This document shows, in pieces, positions 44,567 through 53,289 of a DNA stretch of 64,000 nt (within the stretch, counting starts at the first letter, position 1; every line of letters starts with the position of its first letter). The notes under the pieces are model-generated. The model was not told where the DNA came from and made no database searches. It saw only the letters and a list, made by a program, of their open reading frames with translations. The stretch is taken from contig NC_080671.1 of NCBI RefSeq assembly GCF_030247195.1, forward strand, positions 82,582,370 to 82,646,369, given 5' to 3'. The DNA comes from Topomyia yanbarensis. Taxonomy: Eukaryota > Arthropoda > Insecta > Diptera > Culicidae. The translations under genes and the position numbers were made by a program.

Positions 44567-47445
44567 GCTCCATTCCTCTCCTCCACTACAGTATAACGCT
44601 TGTCATCAAATCTGGGCTCGTCTTTTGCCTTCGTTTGCCGCTCAACAACTACAGTATCACCTGGCAAGACAACACATCGCTTTGCTCCTCGTCTGGCATC
44701 TTCTCGAGCTTTCCCTTTCAATTTCTCATCTCGGTCTCTTGTGTTCAATAAATTCTCATCACAGTTCGATTTACCTGGATTCAGTAAAGGTAGTCCACGC
44801 CTAATTTTCCGGCCTAACATTACTTCCTCTGGGGGAATTTTAGTAACTGTATGTGCCGCCGCGTTATGCGCATGTACCGCTGCTTGTAGCTCCTGCAAAT
44901 AGTTGCTCCCGTTCATCGACGCGGTAGTCATAGCTTTATTGACAACTTTCATGAAGCTCTCAGCCAACCCGTTCTGTTGCGGAAAAAAGGGTATCGAGAA
45001 AATCGTCTGGATGCCACGATCTGCGCAATACTGCTTGTATTCGTCACCGTTGAAGGGAGGTCCGTTGTCGGTCTTTATTGCTCCAAGAAAACCTTCCTTG
45101 TCAAAAACTTCATCTAAAACTTTCCGGGTGTTGTCGAAACTAGTCGATCTAACAGGGCGGGCTATCGCATATCTTGACCTGAAATCTATTATCACTAGGA
45201 TTGAAACTCCCCCGAATTTCACATATGGCCCGTTAAAATCCATTGCGATGGTTTCCCAAACGGTTTTAGGAGCAAATGTTCGTTCCATTGGAGTCGGTCT
45301 CTCTGGTCTTCCATTTAATGCACATGTAACGCATGATTTCACCCATTTTTCAGCATCACCAGCCATACCTGGCCACCAAACGCGCTCCCGAAGTATGCTT
45401 TTGAATTTTGCTGTTAACGGATGACCAGAATGTGCAATCTGCAGGGTTTTTTGGCGGAGATCTTCCGGAATGATTGCGCATCCGTTTTTTACTATGATGC
45501 CGTTGCGTGTATACAGCTCATCTGATATTACTTGAAATTTGTGCAAACTTTTAGACCATATTCCAGTTCTTAACGCATCTGCTAACGAAATTAGTGTGGC
45601 ATCATTCGCCGTAGATTTTCTAATTTCGTCATCCGTTAAAAACATAACTGTGTTCGCCTCTAAGCGTGCAATTTCCCAAGGACTAGATTCTTCGTCAAAG
45701 GGATCGTTGCATCCGTCACTCAGACGTGAAGAAGGGTCGGCTATATTATCACGACCTCGGACAAATTCTACATCGTAGCTATATGGGGTGAGCCTAAAGG
45801 CCCATCCGTCGGCTCTTGTCAAGGCTCGCTTCGACTTTTCTCGCGCACGATTGAGGATAAAGGCTACTCCTGAGGCGTCTGTTCGTAACGTAAAGTGCCT
45901 TCCCAGTAGGAAGTATGCAAAGTGCTCTACTGCCCAAACCGCACTTAAGGCCTCGCGTTGATTCTGGGCATACCTCTTCTCCGTCGTCGTTAGTGTTTTA
46001 GAGGCAAAACTAATTATACGGGGTGGTTTATTAGCAGCTTTTTGAACTAATACTGCTCCCAGAGCATTGGGAGAAGCGTCGGTGTACAGTATAGTTCTGT
46101 CACGATCCGAAAAATAGCCCAGGGAAACTGTGGAATGGACAATACGATCCTTCACAAGTTGAAACGTACTTTCTTGCTCTGCTTCCCAATTCCATGTCTT
46201 GGTAGTTGCAACAGCCCACAAAGGGGCAGTGATGTCCGCGAAATTTTTAATGTAAGGGCTCACGAACGAAGCTAACCCTAAAAAACTCCTGAGTTCAGAT
46301 GCAGTCGACGGCGGACGGAAATTCCTAATATCTTGAATTTTCGCTGCATCGATGTGGAATCCTTTTCCATCTAGATCGTGTCCTATAAATCGCGTACTCG
46401 TTTTATCGAATTCGCATTTCGATAAGTTGAGGGTTAAGTTGTTTTCTCTTAATATACGCAAGACGCTGGCCACGGTTACTCGTAATTCTTCCACAGTTTC
46501 AGCGAACAGAAGAATATCATCGATGTAAATGATTTTATTCTCTATTCCTTCCAGAATGCGCGACATTTCCTTCTGAAAAATTCCGGGTGCGCAGTTTACC
46601 CCAAACATGAGGCGGGTGAAGCGGAACATGCCATTCTCGGCCGAGAAAGTCGTCATATCACGAGACTCTCTACTCAACTCGAGATGATAATACGCATTTG
46701 ACAAGTCAAGTTTTGTAAAGAACTTAGCTCCGTGCAGCTTGACTTTCATCTCGTCAATGAGGGGTAACCGAAAATACTCGGGCTTGATAGCCCGATTCGG
46801 CGCACGCATGTTCACCACCAAACGAAAATCATCTTTCCCCTTGGCCACCGCGGACATTCCACTAATCCATCCTGGAGCCGATGTGACCCTCTCTATGATC
46901 CCACGAGCCTCCATTTCTTGTAGCCTACGCCTGGCACCGTTACGATAGGCTGCGGGTACATTATAGTACGCATTTCTTTCAGGAGGAACTGTCTTGTCAA
47001 TGTTGAACTTTACCTTCACTCCTGGCATTGTAGGAAATATTCCCGTTTGGCTTAGCGTTTCGCAATTGTCGATAGACCCTCCCACCTTTAGCAATCCCAT
47101 GTCACTGGATGTCGATCGTCCTAACAACGAGCGGCGTCCTTCCTGTACCACCAGGAAATCTGCTGTTATCGTAGGTTTACCAAGATGAGCTACCTGGACT
47201 TCCGCTCTGAAAGCGCATTCGATCGCTATTGGCTTATTAGTGGCGTATGCGCGTAGTTCTTTATGATCCATATCTAACATCTCAAGTTTCGCAATGCGTG
47301 ATTTGTATTGCTGTTTGAGCAGAAGCCAGTCATTACCCCCAACGATGTTGACATCCGCCCCTGAATCTATCAGAAATTTTATTGGACTCGATGCACCCAA
47401 GCGACAATCAATCAGCACGTCTTCGAGCGAAAGGGCGTTTACTTG
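44533..47445 (-). CDS. pol: Gypsy pol: protease, RT, RNase H, integrase
   Basis: The frame is open from 47445 (directly after a splice-acceptor-like site) to the stop at 44533. Numbering from 47418: aspartic protease FLIDSGADVNIVGG with DSG at 18-20. RT spans about 150-340, with LDLSNAYYHL and the YIDD active site at 298-301. RNase H starts TDAS at 446-449. The integrase has zinc-binding H663/H666 and C696/C699. Its catalytic triad is D727, D784 (TDNG) and E820, with 35 residues between the last two (DD35E). All catalytic residues are present. There is no ATG at the front, so translation needs fusion to gag, by splicing of 47446-47535 or by suppressing two stops. The extreme C-terminal tail is in another frame. 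Confidence 0.92.
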   Translation of the reverse strand, partial: QVNALSLEDVLIDCRLGASSPIKFLIDSGADVNIVGGNDWLLLKQQYKSRIAKLEMLDMDHKELRAYATNKPIAIECAFRAEVQVAHLGKPTITADFLVVQEGRRSLLGRSTSSDMGLLKVGGSIDNCETLSQTGIFPTMPGVKVKFNIDKTVPPERNAYYNVPAAYRNGARRRLQEMEARGIIERVTSAPGWISGMSAVAKGKDDFRLVVNMRAPNRAIKPEYFRLPLIDEMKVKLHGAKFFTKLDLSNAYYHLELSRESRDMTTFSAENGMFRFTRLMFGVNCAPGIFQKEMSRILEGIENKIIYIDDILLFAETVEELRVTVASVLRILRENNLTLNLSKCEFDKTSTRFIGHDLDGKGFHIDAAKIQDIRNFRPPSTASELRSFLGLASFVSPYIKNFADITAPLWAVATTKTWNWEAEQESTFQLVKDRIVHSTVSLGYFSDRDRTILYTDASPNALGAVLVQKAANKPPRIISFASKTLTTTEKRYAQNQREALSAVWAVEHFAYFLLGRHFTLRTDASGVAFILNRAREKSKRALTRADGWAFRLTPYSYDVEFVRGRDNIADPSSRLSDGCNDPFDEESSPWEIARLEANTVMFLTDDEIRKSTANDATLISLADALRTGIWSKSLHKFQVISDELYTRNGIIVKNGCAIIPEDLRQKTLQIAHSGHPLTAKFKSILRERVWWPGMAGDAEKWVKSCVTCALNGRPERPTPMERTFAPKTVWETIAMDFNGPYVKFGGVSILVIIDFRSRYAIARPVRSTSFDNTRKVLDEVFDKEGFLGAIKTDNGPPFNGDEYKQYCADRGIQTIFSIPFFPQQNGLAESFMKVVNKAMTTASMNGSNYLQELQAAVHAHNAAAHTVTKIPPEEVMLGRKIRRGLPLLNPGKSNCDENLLNTRDRDEKLKGKAREDARRGAKRCVVLPGDTVVVERQTKAKDEPRFDDKRYTVVEERNGAWFLATAKAEH

Positions 47446-47535
47446 CTAAAAGGAAAGAAATGCATTTGTCAATAAACATGTTTTTATTACTGTTTTTATT
47501 TCGTTAATAACAACTCTAACAGGTTATTGTTTTAC
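47446..47535 (-). other. Putative 90-nt intron between gag and pol
   Basis: On the minus strand, gag codons GAA CAG are followed by GTAAAA. A segment of about 24% GC then ends in TTTCTTTCCTTTTAG, and the next codons are CAA GTA AAC. The segment is exactly 30 codons long and contains two in-frame stops, TAA (47526-47524) and TAG (47448-47446, inside the acceptor). Removing it joins gag and pol in the same frame in phase 0. The flanking exons are clearly richer in GC. All this is visible in the sequence; actual splicing is inferred. Stop readthrough is the alternative but would have to pass both stops. Confidence 0.65.
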
Positions 47536-48774
47536 CTGTTCCGCCGCATCTGTTTTTATCTCATCATATCGGTCACGACTATTTCGAACAGCATTTATGC
47601 GATTCCTCCGACATGCAGCAGCAAAGTGACCGCGTTGACCACATGTGTTGCAGTTTCTCCTCAATGCGGGACAAGGCTCGCTTGTATGTGCAGGAAAATT
47701 GCACCTGGCGCAACGTTCGCGACGACTCCATGAAGACCCTCTGTCACTGCGAAACTGCTTCCGTTTTGGTCCCAAGTTTTGTCTATCTTCGTTTTTGCGT
47801 TTGTACTGTGTTCTGGGACCGTAATCCACACGACTAATTTCCGTACCGTTGTCGACTACTAGATCCGTCGTGGAATTAAAGGCTTCATCTCGAGTGGCGG
47901 ACTGAACGATGAAATTAGTTTCGTAGCCATAGGTTCGTGCCATTTTTGCTAAATTCCGATTCCTTAGCCCCTTCAACAGTTGGGCTCGCACGAAACGATC
48001 CTGGTCTGTTACACTATACCCACAAAGCCATACTTTTTCCATCAGCCTAGCGTGGAAGTTCACGGCCGATTCTCCTTTCTCTTGCTCCATACTGACAAAG
48101 GCGTCGTGTTCAGCCGAGGTATCGGTCATGCTCTTCAGGTACTGTTCAATATTTTTCACGAAGGTTGTATAGCAAGATGTGTCATTTAAACAAGGACGTA
48201 GTTTGGCGGCACGCACGATGCCTTGCAACTCCTCACCGATCAACAGAAATAACAATTGCACTCGCCGTACCGGATCATGCGCGTTTGAAAGGGATGAAGC
48301 TATCTCAAAATTTTCTATATACCTCGTCCAAGCCTCCCACATTTTATTGGCGGGGATGCCCTTAGGGAATGGCTTAATATGATCCCATCTAATACTCGGC
48401 AGGTTACCTTCATGTAAACCTGATGTCGGAACTACACCCCAACTCGAATCTACATTGTTGGTGGGGGGAACATCGATCTGACTCGGTTTATTCGCGGCAG
48501 TCAAATCTGTGATTGCTTTTTCTAAATCGCAAATCCTCTTGCTAAGCTCTTCGTTCCGACGAACGGACGTGGATGGTAACAGATAGTGGTCGTACGAGCT
48601 TTCCTGTTGGTTGTCAACGATTTCTTCGTGATCATCATTGTCGATATCGGGAGCACGGACGTATCTTCCTGTCTCATACTCTCCCATATTTACTTCTTCG
48701 GGGTATGAAGCCTCCGAGTCACTATCATAACCCGAGCCTACTCGAACGTATCTACCTTCTCCAGACATTTTCAA
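47524..48774 (-). CDS. gag: Gypsy gag (capsid and nucleocapsid)
   Basis: 416 codons. The N-terminus is acidic (GYDSDSEASYPEE). A predicted coiled coil follows at about 88-112 (NEELSKRICDLEKAITDL). A capsid-like core comes next (WEAWTRYIENFEIAS; VQLLFLLIGEELQGIVR; FHARLMEKVWLCGY). Two CCHC zinc knuckles of the form CX2CX4HX4C lie at 355-368 (CARCNFPAHTSEPC) and 375-388 (CNTCGQRGHFAAAC). These knuckles bind the RNA genome. The last three codons before the stop (VKQ) belong to the putative intron, so only an unspliced message would make this exact C-terminus. The start could also be the ATG two codons later (MSGEG). Confidence 0.9.
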   Translation of the reverse strand: MKMSGEGRYVRVGSGYDSDSEASYPEEVNMGEYETGRYVRAPDIDNDDHEEIVDNQQESSYDHYLLPSTSVRRNEELSKRICDLEKAITDLTAANKPSQIDVPPTNNVDSSWGVVPTSGLHEGNLPSIRWDHIKPFPKGIPANKMWEAWTRYIENFEIASSLSNAHDPVRRVQLLFLLIGEELQGIVRAAKLRPCLNDTSCYTTFVKNIEQYLKSMTDTSAEHDAFVSMEQEKGESAVNFHARLMEKVWLCGYSVTDQDRFVRAQLLKGLRNRNLAKMARTYGYETNFIVQSATRDEAFNSTTDLVVDNGTEISRVDYGPRTQYKRKNEDRQNLGPKRKQFRSDRGSSWSRRERCARCNFPAHTSEPCPALRRNCNTCGQRGHFAAACRRNRINAVRNSRDRYDEIKTDAAEQVKQ

Positions 48775-50219
48775 AATAGTTCGTATCTTTATAGAGTTGA
48801 TTCAAAACTTATCTGTAAAGCAACAAGAAAAATATTGGTATTTTCCAGTTTCTCTTATCTCGTCTTTCATACTACATATTGAAATTTCTGCACAGACTAC
48901 TAACTCTAACAATTGTCCTAATTAATTCAACTAGGTTCCACCCTAGTGGTCGTCCCACCTAGCGTATTCAACATACCAGTGTTGATCATACAATACTTCA
49001 TAGCGGTCGTCCCAACTCGCCCCTTTCTCATGCGGTTGTCCCAACACGCTTATTCAGCACACCAGTGCTCCATCATTCAATACTTCGCAGTGGTTGTCCC
49101 AACTCGCCCTTTTTCACGCGCGGCTGCCCCTATACACTTATTCAACATATCAGTGTTTATTCATTCAATATTTCATAGCGGTCGTCCCAACTCGCTCTTT
49201 TCTATGCGGTTGTCCCAACACGCTTATTCAGCACACCAGCGTTTCATCATTCAACTTCATAACGGTCGTCCCAACTCGCTCTTTTCCATGCGGTTGTCCC
49301 AACACGCTTATTCAGCACACCAGTGTTCCATCATTCAACTTCATAGCGGTCGTCCCAACTCGCTCTTTTCCATGCGGTTGTCCCAACACGCTTATTCAGC
49401 ACACCAGTGTTCCATCATTCAACTTCATAGCGGTCGTCCCAACTCGCTCTTTTCCATGCGGTTGTCCCAACACGCTTATTCAACACACCAATATTGAATC
49501 ATTCAATACTCCCTAGTTGTTCTCCCAACTCACCCTTTCTCATGCGGTTGTCCCAACACGCTAACATTTCCTCATATGCAATCGCGATTAATAAGTGATG
49601 AATGCATATTGTTTGAGCGGTTGTCCCAACGCGCAATGCATTTTTACCACATATACATGATTCTATTATCATCAGAATAATATGTTTGACGGTTTCCCAA
49701 CCCGACATTTTTACTTGTGTCTTAGTGAAGGTCACCATAAGACACATACCTTATACATTAGATTGGATTTTTTTTGCAGCGGTTGTCCCGACGCGCTTAA
49801 TATATCGTGTAGTGGATCGATGCACAAGAAAATAGTCCCAACTCACACAACGCCGGCATTCCGTATATTTTTTTTGAAGCAAGGGGAAATCTCGTATTTT
49901 CCCATAAGCATTATTTTCCTAACTTACTGCACTGTTCCATTCCCAAAAATCACAAAAGCGTCCATGGCGGTCGTCCCAACACGCCATCGTTATTATTCCT
50001 TGTAGACGCTCATTATCCGTATAGCTTCTATTTTCTTTCGATAGGCGCCATTTTGAAAGAACGCTAAATTTTCCACTTTTCTTTCACTCTTGTAATCTAT
50101 CGTATGTTGGGTGATTCCCTTGATGACTCCTGTGTTGCATAATTTCAAGCACATTAAGGAAAATCCAGTTCTTTAGTCTGCTGCCGGAAGCCCAGCAGCA
50201 ACCCTGGCGGGATCGCCAA
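48775..50219 (-). other. Gypsy leader (5' untranslated region)
   Basis: About 1.4 kb between the 5' LTR and gag, unusually long. It starts next to the LTR with a TGGCGATCCCGCCAGG region (primer-binding site, one base from the LTR; cognate tRNA not identified). It carries a dense array of short repeats at 48947-49985. No minus-strand ORF of note precedes gag. The + strand frames here (48946-49497 and 49094-49516) are products of the 84-bp periodicity. Confidence 0.8.
48947..49985 (-). repeat. Repeated dyad motif cluster in the gypsy leader
   Basis: About 18 recognisable copies of a motif near GGTTGTCCCAACACGC (or GGTCGTCCCAACTCGC) on the + strand. Each contains GTTG-TCC-CAAC or a close variant, a short dyad. 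Copies start near 48947, 49005, 49033, 49092, 49180, 49207, 49264, 49291, 49348, 49375, 49432, 49459, 49516, 49544, 49615, 49690, 49779, 49833 and 49968. Between 49180 and 49515 they sit in an 84-bp tandem repeat (ggtcgt starts at 49180, 49264, 49348, 49432). The motif is conserved beyond the tandem units, which suggests selection for a binding site. Confidence 0.8.
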
Positions 50220-50448
50220 TGTGTAAATCCGGATCTCATCGGGAATCACCCAACAAGCAATCCTTACCGATTTAACTGCAAGCACAACTTACCTCCAAGA
50301 GAGTCAGCAATCAAATAGGCCTTGTCAGTGGGAGCGCGCTTCCACGAGACACTCTACATCTATAGACTGGCGATTACCTGCCCCGTGCGTTACCAGAGCG
50401 TTACGCGAATAATCGTAGTATTATTATATGCTGGCGGCAACCCTCACA
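50220..50448 (-). repeat. 5' LTR of the gypsy element
   Basis: 229 bp, same as 43998-44226. The minus-strand promoter of the element should lie here. I see no strong TATA box and would expect an initiator-type promoter. Confidence 0.93.
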
Positions 50449-50824
50449 GATGAGATGCTCCAACCCGCTGAATCGCACACGGCTTCTAGGCTGGCTTTTT
50501 TCCGGAGAAAGATGATAGATCTCCTGTTTGACTCAAACTAATTCAAATACATTCCAACTTGCCAAGCGACGTAAATCACGTCAAATTATTGATATTTAGA
50601 TATAAGCGTTCCAATGTTTCTCAGTGAGCTGCAGAAGCTTGTACCATAAGCAAGTCGTCGTATGTTCATGACCCAGTTAGTTAACACTAATGATGACGCT
50701 GATTATCTATATGTAGTGCATTGATGATAATGATATTGACGTGAATAAGAGAAAAGCAACTGACCCCCAAGATGCAGTCGGCGAGCAGATACCGCCATGA
50801 GCCGTGTCAAATAAACGAATTAGA
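50449..50824 (+). mobile_element. LINE 3' UTR, right part
   Basis: Starts with the GATGA duplication, then GATGCTCCAACCCGCTGAAT. It ends near GAGCCGTGTCAAATAAACGA (50797-50816), a terminus also present at 10215-10235. Together with 43890-43997 it forms one LINE 3' region cut by the gypsy insertion. Confidence 0.45.
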
Positions 50825-50856
50825 TAACAGAATAATATCTGTGATAAAAAGAAATA

Positions 50857-51178
50857 GGGTTACTGCTCCCTAATTCATCTTAGCTCCTCTATTCATCTCA
50901 CCCATTTAAACACGTTAGTTAGAGCAGTATCTGCTATCTCTATTCAACGCATTAGCTCAAATGGTAGGATGAATAAGGGTACGTTGTACTCGACTTTTCG
51001 CTTCGCTCAAACGGGAGCATTTCACATTTTCCAGACAAAAATTTTAACTGTACTGCTTCTTAGGAACGTAGCAAAGATGATGATACCTATTTAAGCGCAA
51101 TACAGTAACTCTAAGTCGAGTTATCAACAAAATAGTGTGACATACTGACTAATGAGATGAATAAGGGCACGTCTACCC
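50857..51178. mobile_element. TA-flanked MITE
   Basis: 322 bp. The ends GGGTTACTGCTCCCTAATTC and inverted GGGTAGACGTGCCCTTATTC continue into ATCT..; TA flanks both ends (50855-50856 and 51179-51180). Internal copies of ATGAATAAGGG occur. The right end is better preserved than the left. Confidence 0.65.
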
Positions 51179-51180
51179 TA

Positions 51181-52327
51181 CGTTGTTCTGTCACTGGCTG
51201 ACCACGCGTCGGTGCAGACCTACGATGTTATAACTAAAACGACATATCAAAGATTCATAAAAAGTATCAACATACACAAACGACAGAAATCTTTATAAAG
51301 CACCCATGAATAAAATAGTAACGAAAAATATTTGTTTTAATACCTAACAATTGCTCAATGTCCATGCAAAAGTCAACAGCTTATGGACACTTATTCTTAA
51401 TACAATTTTAGAACCATTGCCCAAATTACGGAAGCCAAATAAAACTCCTCTTCCTATTCCCACTCTAACCCGGTAAAACTGATCTATTCCGACGCTGATG
51501 AGAAGTAGGCATGTACACTCGAATTCCCAAAGCGCGTCGTCACCCACAGCCCGACTGATCGAGCTCGCTCAGTCATAGATCTTCCTCAATGTCTTTCGAG
51601 TTGTTTTATTTTTCAAGAACTAAATTAACATTCAACAGCCATTACGGAAGGCGAGAATAAAATATTCACTCGGCAACGTCAGGCCACTCCAAAACGTGGA
51701 ATGCAGATTGCCTCATTCGAACAGTCGAATATTTTGATGTGTGGCGTACACGGGTTAGATCTGCAAGTGTCTGTTTGTGAATATATGTTTATTTTGATCA
51801 TGTTTGATATTTGCTTTCCTCGTCTGCTGTTTAGAATCCTATGAGCGGTGGTTGTGTTTGGTGATTCTTGTGTCTCTGAATGCCATAACTGACCTAGCGG
51901 GGATGGCATGGACAGTCAGAACTGGTTTGAGTTTCACTTTTATCTGCTGCTAATTTAAAATTCATAGTGCGGCCTTCTTTGACATTGAAAACTTTTCCGC
52001 TGAAATCGATTGTTCCTGCCCACTTTTTCGGACACGATCGATCTCTATCAGAGAGAATCCTCGATGACCTACATATGAAATCAGCACACCCGCGTCTCGT
52101 TCAATCTGGTGAGGGTGATCTAGACGCCGGATAGACTATGAAGCACTGATCTACAATCGACCTACTACTTACATGAAACACACACACACACCCAGACACG
52201 TAATGAACCATCGCTACGCTTGATCTAGGATTATTATGTCCCGATAAATTCGGGGCGTTGTTTTATTTATAACCTTTTCCATTAATTTTCTCCTCTGTTT
52301 TTTTATTATCGTTTCTCACACGCGCAG
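51181..52327. other. 3' end of the long intron
   Basis: No gene recognised. The minus-strand frames 51344-51547 and 51679-51909 have no motif. Close to exon 4 a pyrimidine-rich stretch (TTTTCTCCTCTGTTTTTTTA, from about 52285) precedes the acceptor CACACGCGCAG ending at 52327. Confidence 0.5.
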
Positions 52328-52492
52328 AACTGCAACTCAGCCACCGAGCAGTGCTGCAAGATTCGTCCGGCGCCGCCACCTCCGCCGGCAACGCAGTGTC
52401 CAGACGAAAGCTACGTCTGCGTTGCGCCCAGCTTATGCAACAACGGTTTACTGAACTTTGATGCGCAGAATGCGATCTCGTCGCAGCAACCG
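52328..52492 (+). CDS. CLIP gene, third coding exon (end of CLIP 1, start of CLIP 2)
   Basis: Exactly 55 codons between the acceptor (GCGCAG) and a strong donor CCG|GTAAGTTGG, phase 0 at both sides. It begins NCNSATEQCC, which supplies the last three cysteines (C-x6-CC) to the C-x6-C-x5-C of the previous exon and so completes a six-cysteine CLIP-like module. After a proline linker (PAPPPPPATQ) a second module starts with the same spacing, CPDESYVCVAPSLC, then NNGLLNFDAQN. The completing C...CC and any protease-like domain must be in exons beyond this window or far into the following DNA. Tandem CLIP-like modules are seen in masquerade-type protease homologues. I cannot tell whether the protease is active. 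Confidence 0.8.
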
Positions 52493-52809
52493 GTAAGTTG
52501 GATTTTTGTTTTCTTTTCTTTTTATCTTTCTTTCCCTATTGTACGCATTATCAGTGATATTGTTTGTTTGCGTTTTTGTTTCTTTTTTATCTGTTTTCAA
52601 CTTCATGCACTTGAGTTACTTTCTGTGTTGCGTGCAAGCACAATAGGAGAGCACCTAGGGTGGTTGTTTGGTTTCAAGTGAGAGTTCCGTTTGCGTCCAT
52701 TATTGAATACTTTACGCTGACGTCACAAATGAATTCGAGTGTTCATTTTTGACTGTACGCTTGTACTGTTTACATGGACTGCAATTTGCTTCGAGCGAAT
52801 CTAGTAGTC
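52493..52809. other. Start of the next CLIP-gene intron
   Basis: Begins GTAAGTTGG with pyrimidine-rich sequence after it. No feature recognised up to the inverted-repeat element. Confidence 0.5.
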
Positions 52810-53289
52810 CACACATCCAAGTAAACAGTACTACACAAAAAAAAATATTTTGTAATTTTAAGTTTATTTTCATGCACATATTTGGAGCATGAATATAAAT
52901 GTAAAGTTAAGTGCCACCAAAAATCCACACGACTTGTTGTGCTTTCTCCAACGAATTTTATTATAATTCTACACGTGGATTGAAAATTACAGTTTCTTCA
53001 AACGGAAAACCAATGCACTTCCATGTATTTTTTACACGCTTATTGCTGTAAAATGACTGACATGTAATATTACACGAATGAAAGTGTAAAATTGTATGAT
53101 TTTTGATGCTCCAATTGAGTGCATTGATTTTAACGTAATTTTCAATCAAAGTTTTGATTCAATCTTTGTATGTTTACATTCGTTTTGATTTACATGTCGT
53201 TTAAATTTCATTATTTTTTTGAGTGTAGTGAAATGTCAAGAAAAGTGAGGTTAACTGAGTAACTTGACATTTCACTACATGGATGTGTG
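52810..53289. mobile_element. Inverted-repeat element with an internal hairpin
   Basis: The outer ends CACACATCCA (52810-52819) and its inverse TGGATGTGTG (53280-53289) enclose a second pair of arms (CACAAAAAAAAATATTTTGT on the left and CACTCAAAAAAATAATGAAA inverted on the right). A perfect 16-bp hairpin lies at 53225-53240/53263-53278. The layering suggests a MITE inserted into or beside another. No duplication could be fixed. Confidence 0.5.

Larger units (their letters stand above)
43998..50448 (-). mobile_element. Complete Ty3/gypsy LTR retrotransposon
   Basis: A 6,451-bp element read on the minus strand. It has two 229-bp LTRs that look identical, TG...CA ends, and a perfect 5-bp duplication GATGA (43993-43997 and 50449-50453). 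It also has a primer-binding region, a repeat-rich leader, gag, a putative 90-nt intron, pol in the order PR-RT-RH-IN (Ty3/gypsy order), a polypurine tract and the 3' LTR. There is no env-like ORF in the short space after pol, so it is a retrotransposon rather than an errantivirus. Identical LTRs imply recent insertion. It lies antisense to the CLIP gene inside its long intron. Confidence 0.93.
21359..52327 (+). other. About 31-kb transposon-filled intron of the CLIP gene
   Basis: The donor at 21359 (GTGAGT) and the acceptor ending at 52327 (CACACGCGCAG) are both phase 0. They join two halves of one cysteine module, so the intron call is strong even though it is long. It contains inverted-repeat elements, two R1 LINEs, a foldback, LOA LINE copies, a mariner and a complete gypsy element. 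I saw no additional in-frame exon with CLIP-type cysteines inside it. Confidence 0.7.

Noticed and set aside
49180..49515. CRISPR-like regular repeats
   Set aside because: Repeat units are 84 bp and nearly identical throughout, without unique spacers, inside an animal retrotransposon leader.
48946..49516. Two long + strand ORFs (183 and 140 codons) with repeated peptide units
   Set aside because: They arise because the tandem unit is 84 bp (28 codons), which keeps any frame open. They lie antisense in the gypsy leader and have no start context or domain.
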